Shown one piece after another: positions 1 to 10,550 of a stretch of 64,000 bases of DNA. Each line of letters starts with the position of its first letter. Within the stretch, counting starts at the first letter, position 1. Below the pieces are notes generated by a model that had not been told where the DNA came from, ran no database searches, and saw only the letters and a list, made by a program, of their open reading frames with translations. This stretch comes from Apostichopus japonicus (lineage: Eukaryota; Echinodermata; Holothuroidea; Aspidochirotida; Stichopodidae): contig NC_092561.1 of NCBI RefSeq assembly GCF_037975245.1, positions 8,678,001-8,742,000 on the forward strand, given 5' to 3'. Made by a program: the position numbers and the translations under genes.

Positions 1-490
1 TGTAGATACTGTTAGCAATGCCATCATAAAGGTCGTAGGTGTTATGAATTTCAATGTTAACATTCAGCATTTCCACAACCCAACTCTACTTACAGAAAAC
101 AACCATAGTAATAAATAAAACTACTAAAACTTCGATGCATATGTGGTTTGATGATATCGTAGCATGAGTTGTTCAACGCTTAGTCTTGCGTGATAATAGA
201 AATCTATACTAGTGTTTGTCTAAGCTGTTTGGGGACGTTAATATTCACACTTGTATCGCTATCACAAAGACAATGATAACGAATGTGTTAATGCTGTTGC
301 AACAATTTGTAACATTAGTCAGCAAAATTGGAATTGTCGACTTGATATTGGACCTTGATCCCCACGTAACGAGCATTTGTTGCCCTCAAATATTGGCAGC
401 ATCAGCATTTCTATCACGAGTTGTTCCAGGATTTCCTCAGTTAAAGAACAACTACTATACTCGTCAAGTTAACCGTGTCAGCTTTGTTGT
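1..490. other. Unassigned sequence left of first TRIM gene
   Basis: AT-rich non-coding sequence. The only open frames are short and run into the TA microsatellite. It may lie in the 5' UTR intron of the first TRIM gene, whose first exon would then be outside the window. Confidence 0.5.
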
Positions 491-493
491 CCC

Positions 494-495
494 AG

Positions 496-558
<63 letters not shown>

Positions 559-561
559 AAT

Positions 562-655
<94 letters not shown>
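494..655. repeat. (TA)n microsatellite with AAA interruptions
   Basis: About 160 bp of nearly pure TA dinucleotides. In the left part the run is broken three or four times by an extra A at roughly 20-bp spacing, a small second-order periodicity. Reading frames across it give only Tyr-Ile repeats and are not genes. Confidence 0.97.
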
Positions 656-659
<4 letters not shown>

Positions 660-859
660 CTAGCTCATAGAAAAGTTTTAAGTAATAGCATTGTTTCTTA
701 ACCTTTTCAACTTTTTGCACATCTTAGTACTTGATAAATGAAGAGAAAAAAAACAACTGTCTGTCGCTGTAGTAGAAATTTATTGATCTCTCTCTTTCCA
801 ATTTGACCAAATCTACTTTAGGTATAGACTCTAAAAGGTGCCCGAAAATTGAGTTCAGC

Positions 860-2533
860 ATGGCGTCCAATGATACGACCCTCGCGTCAGCTTCTTCGGC
901 AACATTAAGGAAAATTGAGGAAGATTATTTCCAATGCTCCATTTGCTTGGAAGGAATGGAAGACCCAAAGCTATTGCCGTGTCTACATAGGTTCTGTGCG
1001 GAATGCTTAAAAGCTGTGATTCAAAAAACCAAGAAATTTAAATGCCCACTCTGTAAAACAGAGCACGTTAAACCGGCAAAGGGGGTGGACGGATTCAAGA
1101 CTGATTTTGCCATGAAGAACATTTTAGAAGACATTCAAAAATCTGTGGAAACTTTAGAACTTGAAAAGAAGCAGATTTCAGCAGGTGGCGACAACACACC
1201 AAAGCCTCCAAACTGTCAAGAACACAAGGATAATCCATCGAATTATTGTTGCGTGAGTTGTGGCAACATTGCCGTTTGCAATCATTGTGGTACAGTCGGG
1301 ACGCACTCTCGCCATAATTGTCAGAAAATCGAGGATTTATGCCGCGCGGAGGTTGATAAACTTATCGAGGCAATAGCTAAGTTATTGCAGTATAAGGATA
1401 AAGTTCAACATATATCACTGCAAGAAACGCGAGAGAAAGAAGATATCTACACATCGTCATTTGTCGTCATCGAGAAAGAATCCATTAAATTGAGATATGA
1501 CTATATCTGGACACGCGCAAAATGCGTGCTTGAGTCAAATAACGACTGGTCTAAAATCCAACTGACCCCTAAAATTCTAAGTGAAAGCGAAAAGTTAATA
1601 CGCGACATTTCAAGCTCGGCACATGAAATCCATTCGAGAGATGTCTCAGCAGGAAGGATCTACGTTACCCAACAGACGGGGTGTATTGATATTCTGGCGA
1701 CACGTTTTAAAAGTGATTGGGAGATTAACGGCATAGCAAGCTGCCGCAAGGGTGTCGTTGTTGCGACTGGCAAAGCCTCCCAAGACACTTCGCACATAAG
1801 CGTCTTCGATATCAAGGGAATCATTATACAGCAGCGGACCATTAAGAGAAAAAAGACATTCCGTTTTATACCGAAGCGTTACTGCGCCTCTCTTACCGCA
1901 CTCAAAGTAGCGACAGTATGTATTCCAGATGAGGTGGGTGTGTACAATGTGCCAGATGGATCTTATAAAAGGAGAAACATCGGTGAGAACTGCAGCCAAT
2001 GGGATGGAAACAAATACGTAATGTGTGTTGCAACCGATCCTGACAAAGGACATATCTTTGTGGGTAGTAACAGCAACAGAGCTTTATTCGTCTTTGACGA
2101 GCGACTGAACTTTATACATGTAGTTTCTCTGCCAGATTTGATAAAATGGCCGAGAGACTTATCGGTACAAGGGGATTTGATTTTCGTTTGTGATTTTTCT
2201 GGTAAGCGAGCATTCGCAGTCCAAACCTTGCAGCAACCACGGGTAGTCTACGAATTCAGAAAGCCCAGTTTTGGCCTGGCAAATTTGGCGCCATTCAGAA
2301 TATGTGTGGACGAGAATATGTTCATCTATATCATATGGGAGGTGGTGTCAACGGATGAAGGTCAACTTGTTGTTGCACAGTATGTCCAACAGGGCGGTGA
2401 GTTGATCAATCAAATGTTGGTGAACAAGGATGCAAGATCTATAACAACGCTTAAAACGACAAAGGGCGAGAAACTCCTATTAGCAGCACGGACAGAAAAC
2501 AAAGTGTTTGTACATGACCTGGTAAGGGGTTGA
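860..2533 (+). CDS. TRIM-like RING/B-box2/beta-propeller protein (short paralogue 1)
   Basis: Probable cytoplasmic E3 ubiquitin ligase of the tripartite-motif class. I start at the ATG at 860 (MASNDTT); the upstream open frame has no ATG and holds a likely acceptor (tactttag, ending at 821). RING: C26, C29, C41, H43, C46, C49, C62, C65, a complete C3HC4 set. A single B-box2 follows: C119, H122, C131, C134, C140, C143, H149, H152. Residues about 160-240 are helical but short. From about 275 to the end is a propeller-like region with the family signature (FVGSNSNRALFVFD; IFVCDFSGKRA). Unlike its two paralogues it lacks B-box1 and the long coiled coil. The open frame ends VRG-stop at 2531-2533, but GTAAGG at 2522 after the codon for Leu554 looks like a splice donor, so the true C-terminus is probably encoded in an unidentified downstream exon. 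The ubiquitin-ligase role is inferred from the family; substrates are unknown. Confidence 0.88.
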   Translation: MASNDTTLASASSATLRKIEEDYFQCSICLEGMEDPKLLPCLHRFCAECLKAVIQKTKKFKCPLCKTEHVKPAKGVDGFKTDFAMKNILEDIQKSVETLELEKKQISAGGDNTPKPPNCQEHKDNPSNYCCVSCGNIAVCNHCGTVGTHSRHNCQKIEDLCRAEVDKLIEAIAKLLQYKDKVQHISLQETREKEDIYTSSFVVIEKESIKLRYDYIWTRAKCVLESNNDWSKIQLTPKILSESEKLIRDISSSAHEIHSRDVSAGRIYVTQQTGCIDILATRFKSDWEINGIASCRKGVVVATGKASQDTSHISVFDIKGIIIQQRTIKRKKTFRFIPKRYCASLTALKVATVCIPDEVGVYNVPDGSYKRRNIGENCSQWDGNKYVMCVATDPDKGHIFVGSNSNRALFVFDERLNFIHVVSLPDLIKWPRDLSVQGDLIFVCDFSGKRAFAVQTLQQPRVVYEFRKPSFGLANLAPFRICVDENMFIYIIWEVVSTDEGQLVVAQYVQQGGELINQMLVNKDARSITTLKTTKGEKLLLAARTENKVFVHDLVRG

Positions 2534-5500
2534 TTGTTCTTTTCAAATGCTTAGACTCACTAAATAACAACGTTGTCGGTGGTAGTAAGTAATGTTTTCT
2601 TCAGTCATAATGAAACCCTTGCGATGAAATCACAAAGTTTAGAACATAAATGCCTATGAATTTGAAAACGAAAGGTTTAGGATCACAGTTTCGAAATTGT
2701 CAGATGTATCATGCTAAAACATATGGTATAGTTTTTTTTCTGATTCTATGAGAGCTATGAGAGCTACTCCTAACACGGTTCTAATATTATGATCATGTGG
2801 AATTCAAGAATATAAAAGAAAACTTACATTCCTTTCTCACGCTTGGGATTACAATATTAATGCAGTAATGTAAATAGCACGGCATGTTTATTCTAGATTT
2901 CCAAACGTTTTCTATGCTAGCGTAAATAGGCTCTATTTCCTGTTTGCGCTTGAGATTTTGGTTTTTCCCCTTGCATATCACTTTCAAGAAGCTGCTGACT
3001 TCCCAGTGTATCAATTTACTTAAGATAATAGTGTTACTGGGTGCATCAGAACAAGGTCATTGTTACTTCTGCATGATTTCTTTGTATATCCATTAGATAT
3101 CAATTCGCATATGGGTTGTCTCTTTAGTACAGGACTTCCTCGTTCATGGAAAAGTTGCATCATCACTGTTGTGGTCAAAAGTTTCTGCTAGCAACCCCAA
3201 TCAGAAGACCTCCCTCCAATTTTCCCCCTCCCTTTAAATAGACAAAGAAATTGCTGGGAATACCATGCGGCTGGAGAGTACGTTTACTCACGAAGCCATG
3301 AGGACGTAGATTCAGTCAAATTGTAGAAGCAGATATGGATCTAAAGCTATTAGTTTGAAAGTGATTACGAGTGGTGGAGATCTGAGCTGAATCCACTCTT
3401 TCGAAATCCCATTTGAAGTGTAATATTATATATATTCCCTGGTAATGTGATTTAATTGTTAATCTTGTTCCTGAAACTGGTTACCCGGACAGTGGAGTTT
3501 ACACAGAAGCCTTGCTCTAGGCTACAAAATTAGGAACTCTTCAATACTATATTCACTTCCCGTCGTCACATAGAATTATCATTATTACAAATTAAAGGAC
3601 TAGCTAATCCTGCAACTGTTCGAACTTTACGCAACTATAGTATCCATACTCACTTAACCATGTTAGAATAAGTATTCAATATTCATATTCATGTTTGACC
3701 TTCAGGTTTATATAAGTCTGTTTCTGTTGAAATCGAGTGCTCGAATATAATTCACTCTATAGTAAACTTAGCCAACTCTACACAGTTTCTTTGTGTTATT
3801 TTTTTATGTTCATCTGTCGTCATACTGATAGGACACTGTGGATTACAACCTCCAAACGAACCCAAAGGGTGGAACATTCCTTACCCAGCTAGTAATCATT
3901 GTTTTATACAGCACGCTCAGTTATATTTGGAGTTGTGGTCATTGCTCGTGTGAAGCGTATTCTAGTTTGTGTTAACATATTGTTTACTTGTTGTTATTAT
4001 GACGTCACACATGGCTCGCGTTTTGGTGGTTATCATTGTAATCACTCTTTGGTGAAAGGATTGGTGTGCCTACGACATGAAATTGAAACACAGTAGAAGA
4101 CTTTCAGTTTATCTCAAATAGTTTTCCATCCAGTTCACATGCATCATGGACTCGCAATAACATAAAGAATATAATTTTGCCCTTCAGCTATGTATTTGCC
4201 AGGCATAAAGCTGACACATCAACCTTGTGTTTAACTGCCTTTATATAAGCAATGTAGCAACTTTTCTCTCATCCTAAATCTGTGTTATTATTTATATATT
4301 ACATAGAAACATAGTTACAACTTCTTAGGATAGTTGAGGTCTTGACATGTACAAAGGTGAGTTTTAAATGCAAGTCTTCCACTCAACACAGTACATATTA
4401 AGAAGTTAATACCATGTCAGCTATACACTCTATACTGTCTTGATTGCTCATTGAAGTGCATATAATCCTTATGTCCTGTGAAACTTTGGTTTAATTAAAT
4501 TAGTTCGCATAAGCGATCTTGTGGTCATTCTGATCTTGCAAAACCTGCTCAACCATGTGTGGTATAGCCAGAAAAGCAGCCACTATGCAACAATTAAAGT
4601 GGAAATTTTGCACCTTCGGTGTAAGGGGACTGTTACCCTATAATGGTGATCTGACGGGCTATGAATCACGCGCTATTAGAAGCGTGTACAGATGCTTGTT
4701 TTGAATTATTCGGTTTGTGGGGCTGGAAGACAGCCAAACTGGGTTCAAATTGATTGAGTGCCAACCCGATATAGCCGGTATAGCCTACTTGTTGTTAGCC
4801 TTTTGTCGATTTGACAAAACCGATGTCCTCTTAATGTGTTTACAACTTACTAGTGAATTAGCTTACGACTTTTAGCATCCCTTTAGATTAAACTCAGAAA
4901 ATCTTTTCGACAGGTGACACATCATACCAGTTTGGTGTTCATGTCCTCGTGCAGACTTTTATGGAACATTGCCTTTAAGATGGTATAATTGTAGTTGTGT
5001 ATAGAAGAGCCACCCGTAGTGTTAATATTAGACAGTTGGAGGGGGGGGGGGGGGAGGAGGAGGGGTAACAATACGTTTATATGGCGGTGATGCCCTACAT
5101 AGTAGCAACAATTTGAATAATCCATCGTGACCTTAGGTAGAATATTGGTTTTAGTGTTCCATACCATAGTCCGATAAAAGAGAAACGTTCGAGTGTTAAC
5201 AATTAATTTTTCACTAGCTATACCAGTCTTCAAGACATTCAGTATGCTTAATATCTGGTACAATATACTTTAAGGCTAACTGGATGCTGACGTCGGCTTT
5301 TCCGTGCAGGCTTAAATGTCAATTATAATCCAATTGTTTTATAATTTCTAGTAACTTTTCCAAAAGATATATTATTCCAAGTTCATTTGGAGAAGAAATC
5401 AGCAATGGATGACATTGATCACCATCGATTTTGCACAATTTTGAGTCCATTATTTGAGTCCATATAATACTTTTGCTCGAGCTCCCAATGACCTTTGTGT

Positions 5501-6160
5501 TGTATCTGAAGAACTGACAAAATGGTCTCTGTGATGAACTAACGATGGATTTAATGAGACTCAGATGTGTAAATGGTACATACTCAAGAAATACAAGTGG
5601 TGTAGGAATACAACCTGCACGATTGTTGGCGGTTTGTCACGGTCTACAACATATCACAATTAAGTTTGGACCCACGGTCATCCATTAAGATTTAGTTCAT
5701 ATATATGTTAGGTTGTACATTAATCCATCTACCTATCGTGCATGTTACTTGATTACCAAGAAATTTGGTCGGCATGAAAATTAACGTAAAAAATAGTAAA
5801 CCATATTAAACATTGCCTAGAGTAATTAATCAAACAATATACACGAGAAAGGAAACTTAAATTGAATATTGAGTTCCATAATTTTAGGTTTTCTTCTTAA
5901 TACATATCCGAATACGTATAATGTACATATACCTTTGTGTATTACATTTATTTCTCTTCATATCACTGAAGCTGAAGCGGTCTTGAGAAGGTTGAAATTT
6001 AACAAAAACCTGCCTTCAGTCAACCTAAGCAATAAAATACTGATATGTAAACTTTTACATATTTTGTGAGCTATATTAATAGAAGCCAGTGAAGCTCTAA
6101 AATAAAGATATTTTACAAAGTAAATATGTTATACTGTACCAAGATAGAGTAAACAAGATT
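2534..6160. other. Intergenic or intronic stretch without recognisable gene
   Basis: AT-rich, only short uninformative open frames. It contains a G-run near 5039-5055. A possible tiny last exon for the first TRIM gene could start at 2605, after ttttcttcag, and would give Ser-stop; this is weak. No repeat family could be recognised by eye. Confidence 0.5.
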
Positions 6161-6162
6161 AC

Positions 6163-6303
6163 AACGAACTATCTAGAAACAAAGGAGGAAGTGCGGGTAT
6201 ATTAAGGCCTGTATACAGTGTTATCGCACCAAAACATATATATATAGAACGAACCTTGGTATACGAGCACTTCCTTCTGTATACAACTCTAGATAGTTAT
6301 TGT
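6163..6303. mobile_element. Short hairpin-like MITE candidate
   Basis: About 140 bp bounded by imperfect inverted repeats: aactatctag...ggaggaagtgc on the left and, reverse-complemented, aactatctagag...gaaggaagtgc on the right. The centre is AT-rich with no coding potential. This resembles a miniature inverted-repeat element; no target-site duplication was fixed. Confidence 0.55.
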
Positions 6304-6514
6304 AGTGCGCGTGCGCGCTGCAATTATGGCATTATTTGCCAAGTGAACGATACCTACATGACTGGGCGTTGAAACTTAAAGTTTCATATAGACTCTGTAC
6401 ATTTGCAGTCTCAGACGCTAGCTGCGTAGCCTACTATTCTAAGCCTGTCATGGCGCTCGCTAGCGCCTCACTTTGTAGGTACCTACATGACTACTCCCTG
6501 GTGTGTTGTCCGTA

Positions 6515-7310
6515 TGAAAAGCTGTTTTACTTTTTATTTGATATTTGATGATATCAACAGTTATTTGGTGATATCACCAATTATTTGGTGATATCAGCAA
6601 ATATTTTCTGATATCAGCAAATGAATTGGTGATGTCAGCAAATCATTTAACGATATCAACAATGATTTGCTGATATCAACAATGATTTGCTGATATCATC
6701 AATAAATTGTTGATATCAGAAATTATTTGTTGATATCAACATTTCCAACATATCACTAATTTTTTGGCTGATATCAACAAATTTAATAATGATATCAGTA
6801 ATTTGATTTAATGATATCAGCAAATGAATCGTACATATCACTAGTGCATGCGTTTAATATTATCACCAATTCATTTGCTGATATCAACGAATCATTTCTA
6901 TTTTCCATCTTGTAATTGGTACGATGCAGTGTCACACAAATGCATAGGCTAGCCTAGTCGATTTAGCTTATGTTTGTACCATAACTATGTACATTGGTAC
7001 TGTCTTCTCTATTACATTAGTAGGCTAGTACTAGACTATGGCCACTAGCGACTTAGCGGGGTTTTGTGGAAGGATTCAGTTGATGGCGCTCGTTGCCAAT
7101 TCCAATTCGACTCGGATACGCTTGAACTACTAATAACAGCAAATGAATTGTTGACATTAGCAATTTCAACATAACACCAATTCAATTGCTGACGATCAAA
7201 TAATTGCTGATATCAGCAATTAATTGGTGATATCATTAAATAATTGCTGATATCACCAAATAATTGTTGATATCATCAAATATCGAATAAAAAGTAAAAC
7301 GGCTTGCCAT
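6515..7310. mobile_element. Foldback element made of GATATC-centred short repeats
   Basis: Both ends carry the same sequence in inverted orientation: the left end reads actttttatttgatatttg and the right end, reverse-complemented, reads actttttattcgatatttg. Each then leads inward into arrays of about 20-22 bp units centred on GATATC, many of them palindromic (TTGGTGATATCACCAA, TTGCTGATATCAGCAA). The arrays span about 6540-6900 and 7130-7280. About 230 bp of unique non-coding DNA lies between. Long inverted arms built of short tandem repeats are the hallmark of foldback transposons. No transposase frame is present. Confidence 0.75.
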
Positions 7311-7880
7311 TATGTCCGCGCCAAAATTAACACCATGAACAACCGAAAAGTTCTTCTTAATACTGCAAGCACTCCACCCGCACTACAATATTGCGTATAT
7401 ATTTTCCTGTGACCCCTAATTGACCCCTTTATTCAGGCTGGTACACGACTGATATAAAATATTGTTTAAGAAAAGTCACCCAAGATTGAGCCTTGGCACG
7501 AAAACGAAACAACCTAACAATGCTTTAAAATGTGTCAAGCAGAACATGGTGGTGTATATCGTCCAATCTGCTCTGTTGATTATATGCAAGGAAAATAAAA
7601 TGTTCCAGTTGAGTTATCAGTAGTCAGAAAACAATTTCAGGATTGTTAATGATTTACTTTAACGTTTAGGCCTGTACCGAGCAGCCGATCCTTCGCCATT
7701 TCCACTTCTACGGAGCAATCCAGACGTCATATTGAGCCCCAGAAGTAACATGCATACACTTTTTGTTTTCGATGAAACTATACCTCGAGATTTTCAAAAG
7801 ATCTCGTTTACATATTGTGAAGAAATCTGTATTGTTGCAAGCTTCACATATAATATCATCAATCCTTCGCACTGTAGGAA
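7311..7880. other. Unassigned intergenic sequence
   Basis: No gene, RNA or clear repeat seen. Open frames are short and their codon use is not informative. Confidence 0.5.
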
Positions 7881-7885
7881 AATTG

Positions 7886-7995
7886 CGGAACTGATCATGG
7901 GCGGCGATCCTGGGGAGGGGGGGGGGGAAGGGGGATATATCCCCCCATGAAAGTGGGTGGAGGGGATGTAATACACCATATCCCCCCCCCACCAA
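7886..7995. repeat. G/C-run repeat fragment with GGGCGGCGATCC end
   Basis: Begins gggcggcgatcctgggg, then a G-run, a gatatatcccccc palindrome and a C-run. The end motif tgggcggcgatcc recurs in inverted orientation at 8736-8748, so the two are probably fragments of one interspersed family lying head to head. Confidence 0.55.
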
Positions 7996-8584
7996 ATGCC
8001 AGGGATAAGAACATTTTCATGCCTACATTTATGCATCATCGTTAATGTACGGCTCTTTTTAAGCTTCATTTCTCGCCTACCATAAACGCAGTGCGATCTT
8101 TTCAAATAAAGCGTCTTTATAAAGCAAGGATAGTTGACTGTGGGCTTCATTGGCCCTATAACAACAAAATGTATTATTGCGCCCACGGTATTGATATAGT
8201 ACATATATGCACCCTCATAGTATTCATATAGGCCCTATAGTAGGCCTACACACGTACATGTTCCCTCGAACAGCTGAGAATCTCATGTTACCAGGGTAAT
8301 GCTTAATACACGTTTCACCTGGATTCCCTAGCAATCGGTACCTAGGAATGTAACTATGTGTAATTGTGTATTGCATGTGCATAGGCCTATAATAGCCTGC
8401 ATGCATGAGGCCATTTTTTCATCGAATAATGTAAAAGAGCTCTCGAACATTCTAACGTAGTGCCTGAAACAAGATTGACAGGGGCAATTTTCCCAAAATA
8501 ACAACCGAAATTAAAAAAAATTATTTTGGATCCTGATTATGAGATATTTCGGACATGATATCCCTTTTTTACAGTTGGGTATAT

Positions 8585-8765
8585 GCCGCTTGGAAACCTC
8601 GGGAAGTGCCGTTTCCGGCCATCTAGAGGGTTTGTTAATTCCAAAATTTTCTTCTACGCTTCGCGCCAACCCAGGGTGGCGCTACGCTTAGATAGTCAAC
8701 AAGGTCATATCCCCCCCCCCACTCGGAAGTACGGATCGCCGCCCACGGAACTGATTAACAACACA
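8585..8765 (+). repeat. Interspersed repeat fragment (family also at 36.2 kb)
   Basis: Shares with 36158-36260 the order: cgg...gtcc-like start, TTTCCGGC.ATCTAG, then TACGCT.CGCGCCAAC, then GGTGGCGCT.CGCTTAGATAG. The match is clear by eye over about 100 bp in the same orientation. Non-coding; possibly the 3' end of a retroposon. The right end holds a C-run followed by the inverted copy of the 7.9-kb end motif. Confidence 0.65.
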
Positions 8766-8929
8766 TTGTCATGGCTACTAAAGAACGTTTCCATACACTT
8801 AAGGTTGCAAAAATAAAACTCATACGTGGCATGTACAGAGCAATCATTATCCCAGCTTACATCAGGGAAATTCCATCATTACTACGGAAGCAAAGAAGGG
8901 GCTCCACAAAAAACCCGTCATGCATAGTA

Positions 8930-9568
<639 letters not shown>

Positions 9569-9569
9569 G

Positions 9570-10320
9570 CAAAAGGATGAAAAGAGTGAAAAGAGGGAAA
9601 GGGGGAAAAGAGGGATAAGGAAGACAAGGGGAGGAGTAAGGAGGGGGAAGACTGAAGGAAAATTGACTGATGGTAAAAAGGTGAGGGGAAGCTGTCCGTT
9701 TGTATATTTGAGGCGGTATTTATGTATTAAAAATCAACCGAAAATTGCATGCACTCGTTAAACAAGTTAATCATAAATAAATCAAGTCTAACATGGCACT
9801 TTACTTTGAATAAGAATGGTGGCCTACGGGTGTCTCTTCCTGGTTTATAAATGATTTTATTAATTAGGGTCATCTTTTGACTTCGTCGCGGTGGATATTC
9901 TGCATATATACAGACGCAGAGACGAGGAATGACCATTCCGAGGTGCGCGATGCTTCATGTAGAGTAAGTGCGATGAGAATGGCATGTTTCCTGCGTCTTG
10001 ATGTGCATCGCGATGCCAAGAGGATCGCTAATGAATTCTTGAACAGTTATTAAAATTGTTGTACTTGGTACATGGAGTCGTGAGGGAAGCACCCATCAAC
10101 CCCCCGGTGTACAGATTGGGGAAATATCACATATTAATTACATACCCCTAATTTTAATGAATTTAATATGGCAACCAATGGGAATATTGGCTTAACTATA
10201 GGTGGTGGAAACAACGACGACCTTTCCAATACTTTCGATAATTATAATTGTACTTTCCGAATCGTAATGTGGTCATTGCTGGTTGACTGTTAAGATGATG
10301 CGCCATTGGTTGCTTCTTGA
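9570..10320. other. Unassigned intergenic sequence
   Basis: Purine-rich continuation up to about 9690, then ordinary AT-rich DNA. No gene or RNA recognised. Confidence 0.5.
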
Positions 10321-10550
10321 ATTTTAGATCCTCCTGCAAGCAGGAACTCGCAAAAAAAGCCATCATTGGCTTATCAAAGCCAAAAGCTGACCGCAGTCAG
10401 TCTCTTAGATTCATATTTAGCGTCCATGATTATGAATTGTCAATTGTCAACAACTCTGTAACTGGACGACATACATTAATCTTGGAGTGACTCGAACTCG
10501 GGACCTTATGATTGAAAGGCATCGGTGTTAACCACTGAGCTAACAGTCCC
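10321..10550 (-). mobile_element. tRNA-derived SINE, family 1, copy 1
   Basis: Read on the minus strand it starts with a tRNA-like head (TAGCTCAGTGGTTAACACC as A box, then GAGTTCGAGTCACTCC as B box), followed by a unique body and the 3' end GCAGGAGGATCTAAAAT. It matches copies at 19612-19800, 34323-34553 and 52805-53062. Confidence 0.88.

Noticed and set aside
216-720. Tyr-Ile repeat proteins
   Set aside because: Pure consequence of the TA dinucleotide run.
803-859. N-terminal extensions of the TRIM genes before the first suitable ATG
   Set aside because: The open frames upstream begin at TTG or GTG codons and cross likely splice acceptors. The same holds at 24442-24504 and 30683-30766.
1646-2053. 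Minus-strand frames within the TRIM genes
   Set aside because: Shadows of the plus-strand coding sequence with no family motif.
10480-10550. Functional tRNA genes at A/B-box sequences
   Set aside because: No complete cloverleaf with acceptor stem; all are heads of SINEs with common bodies and tails.
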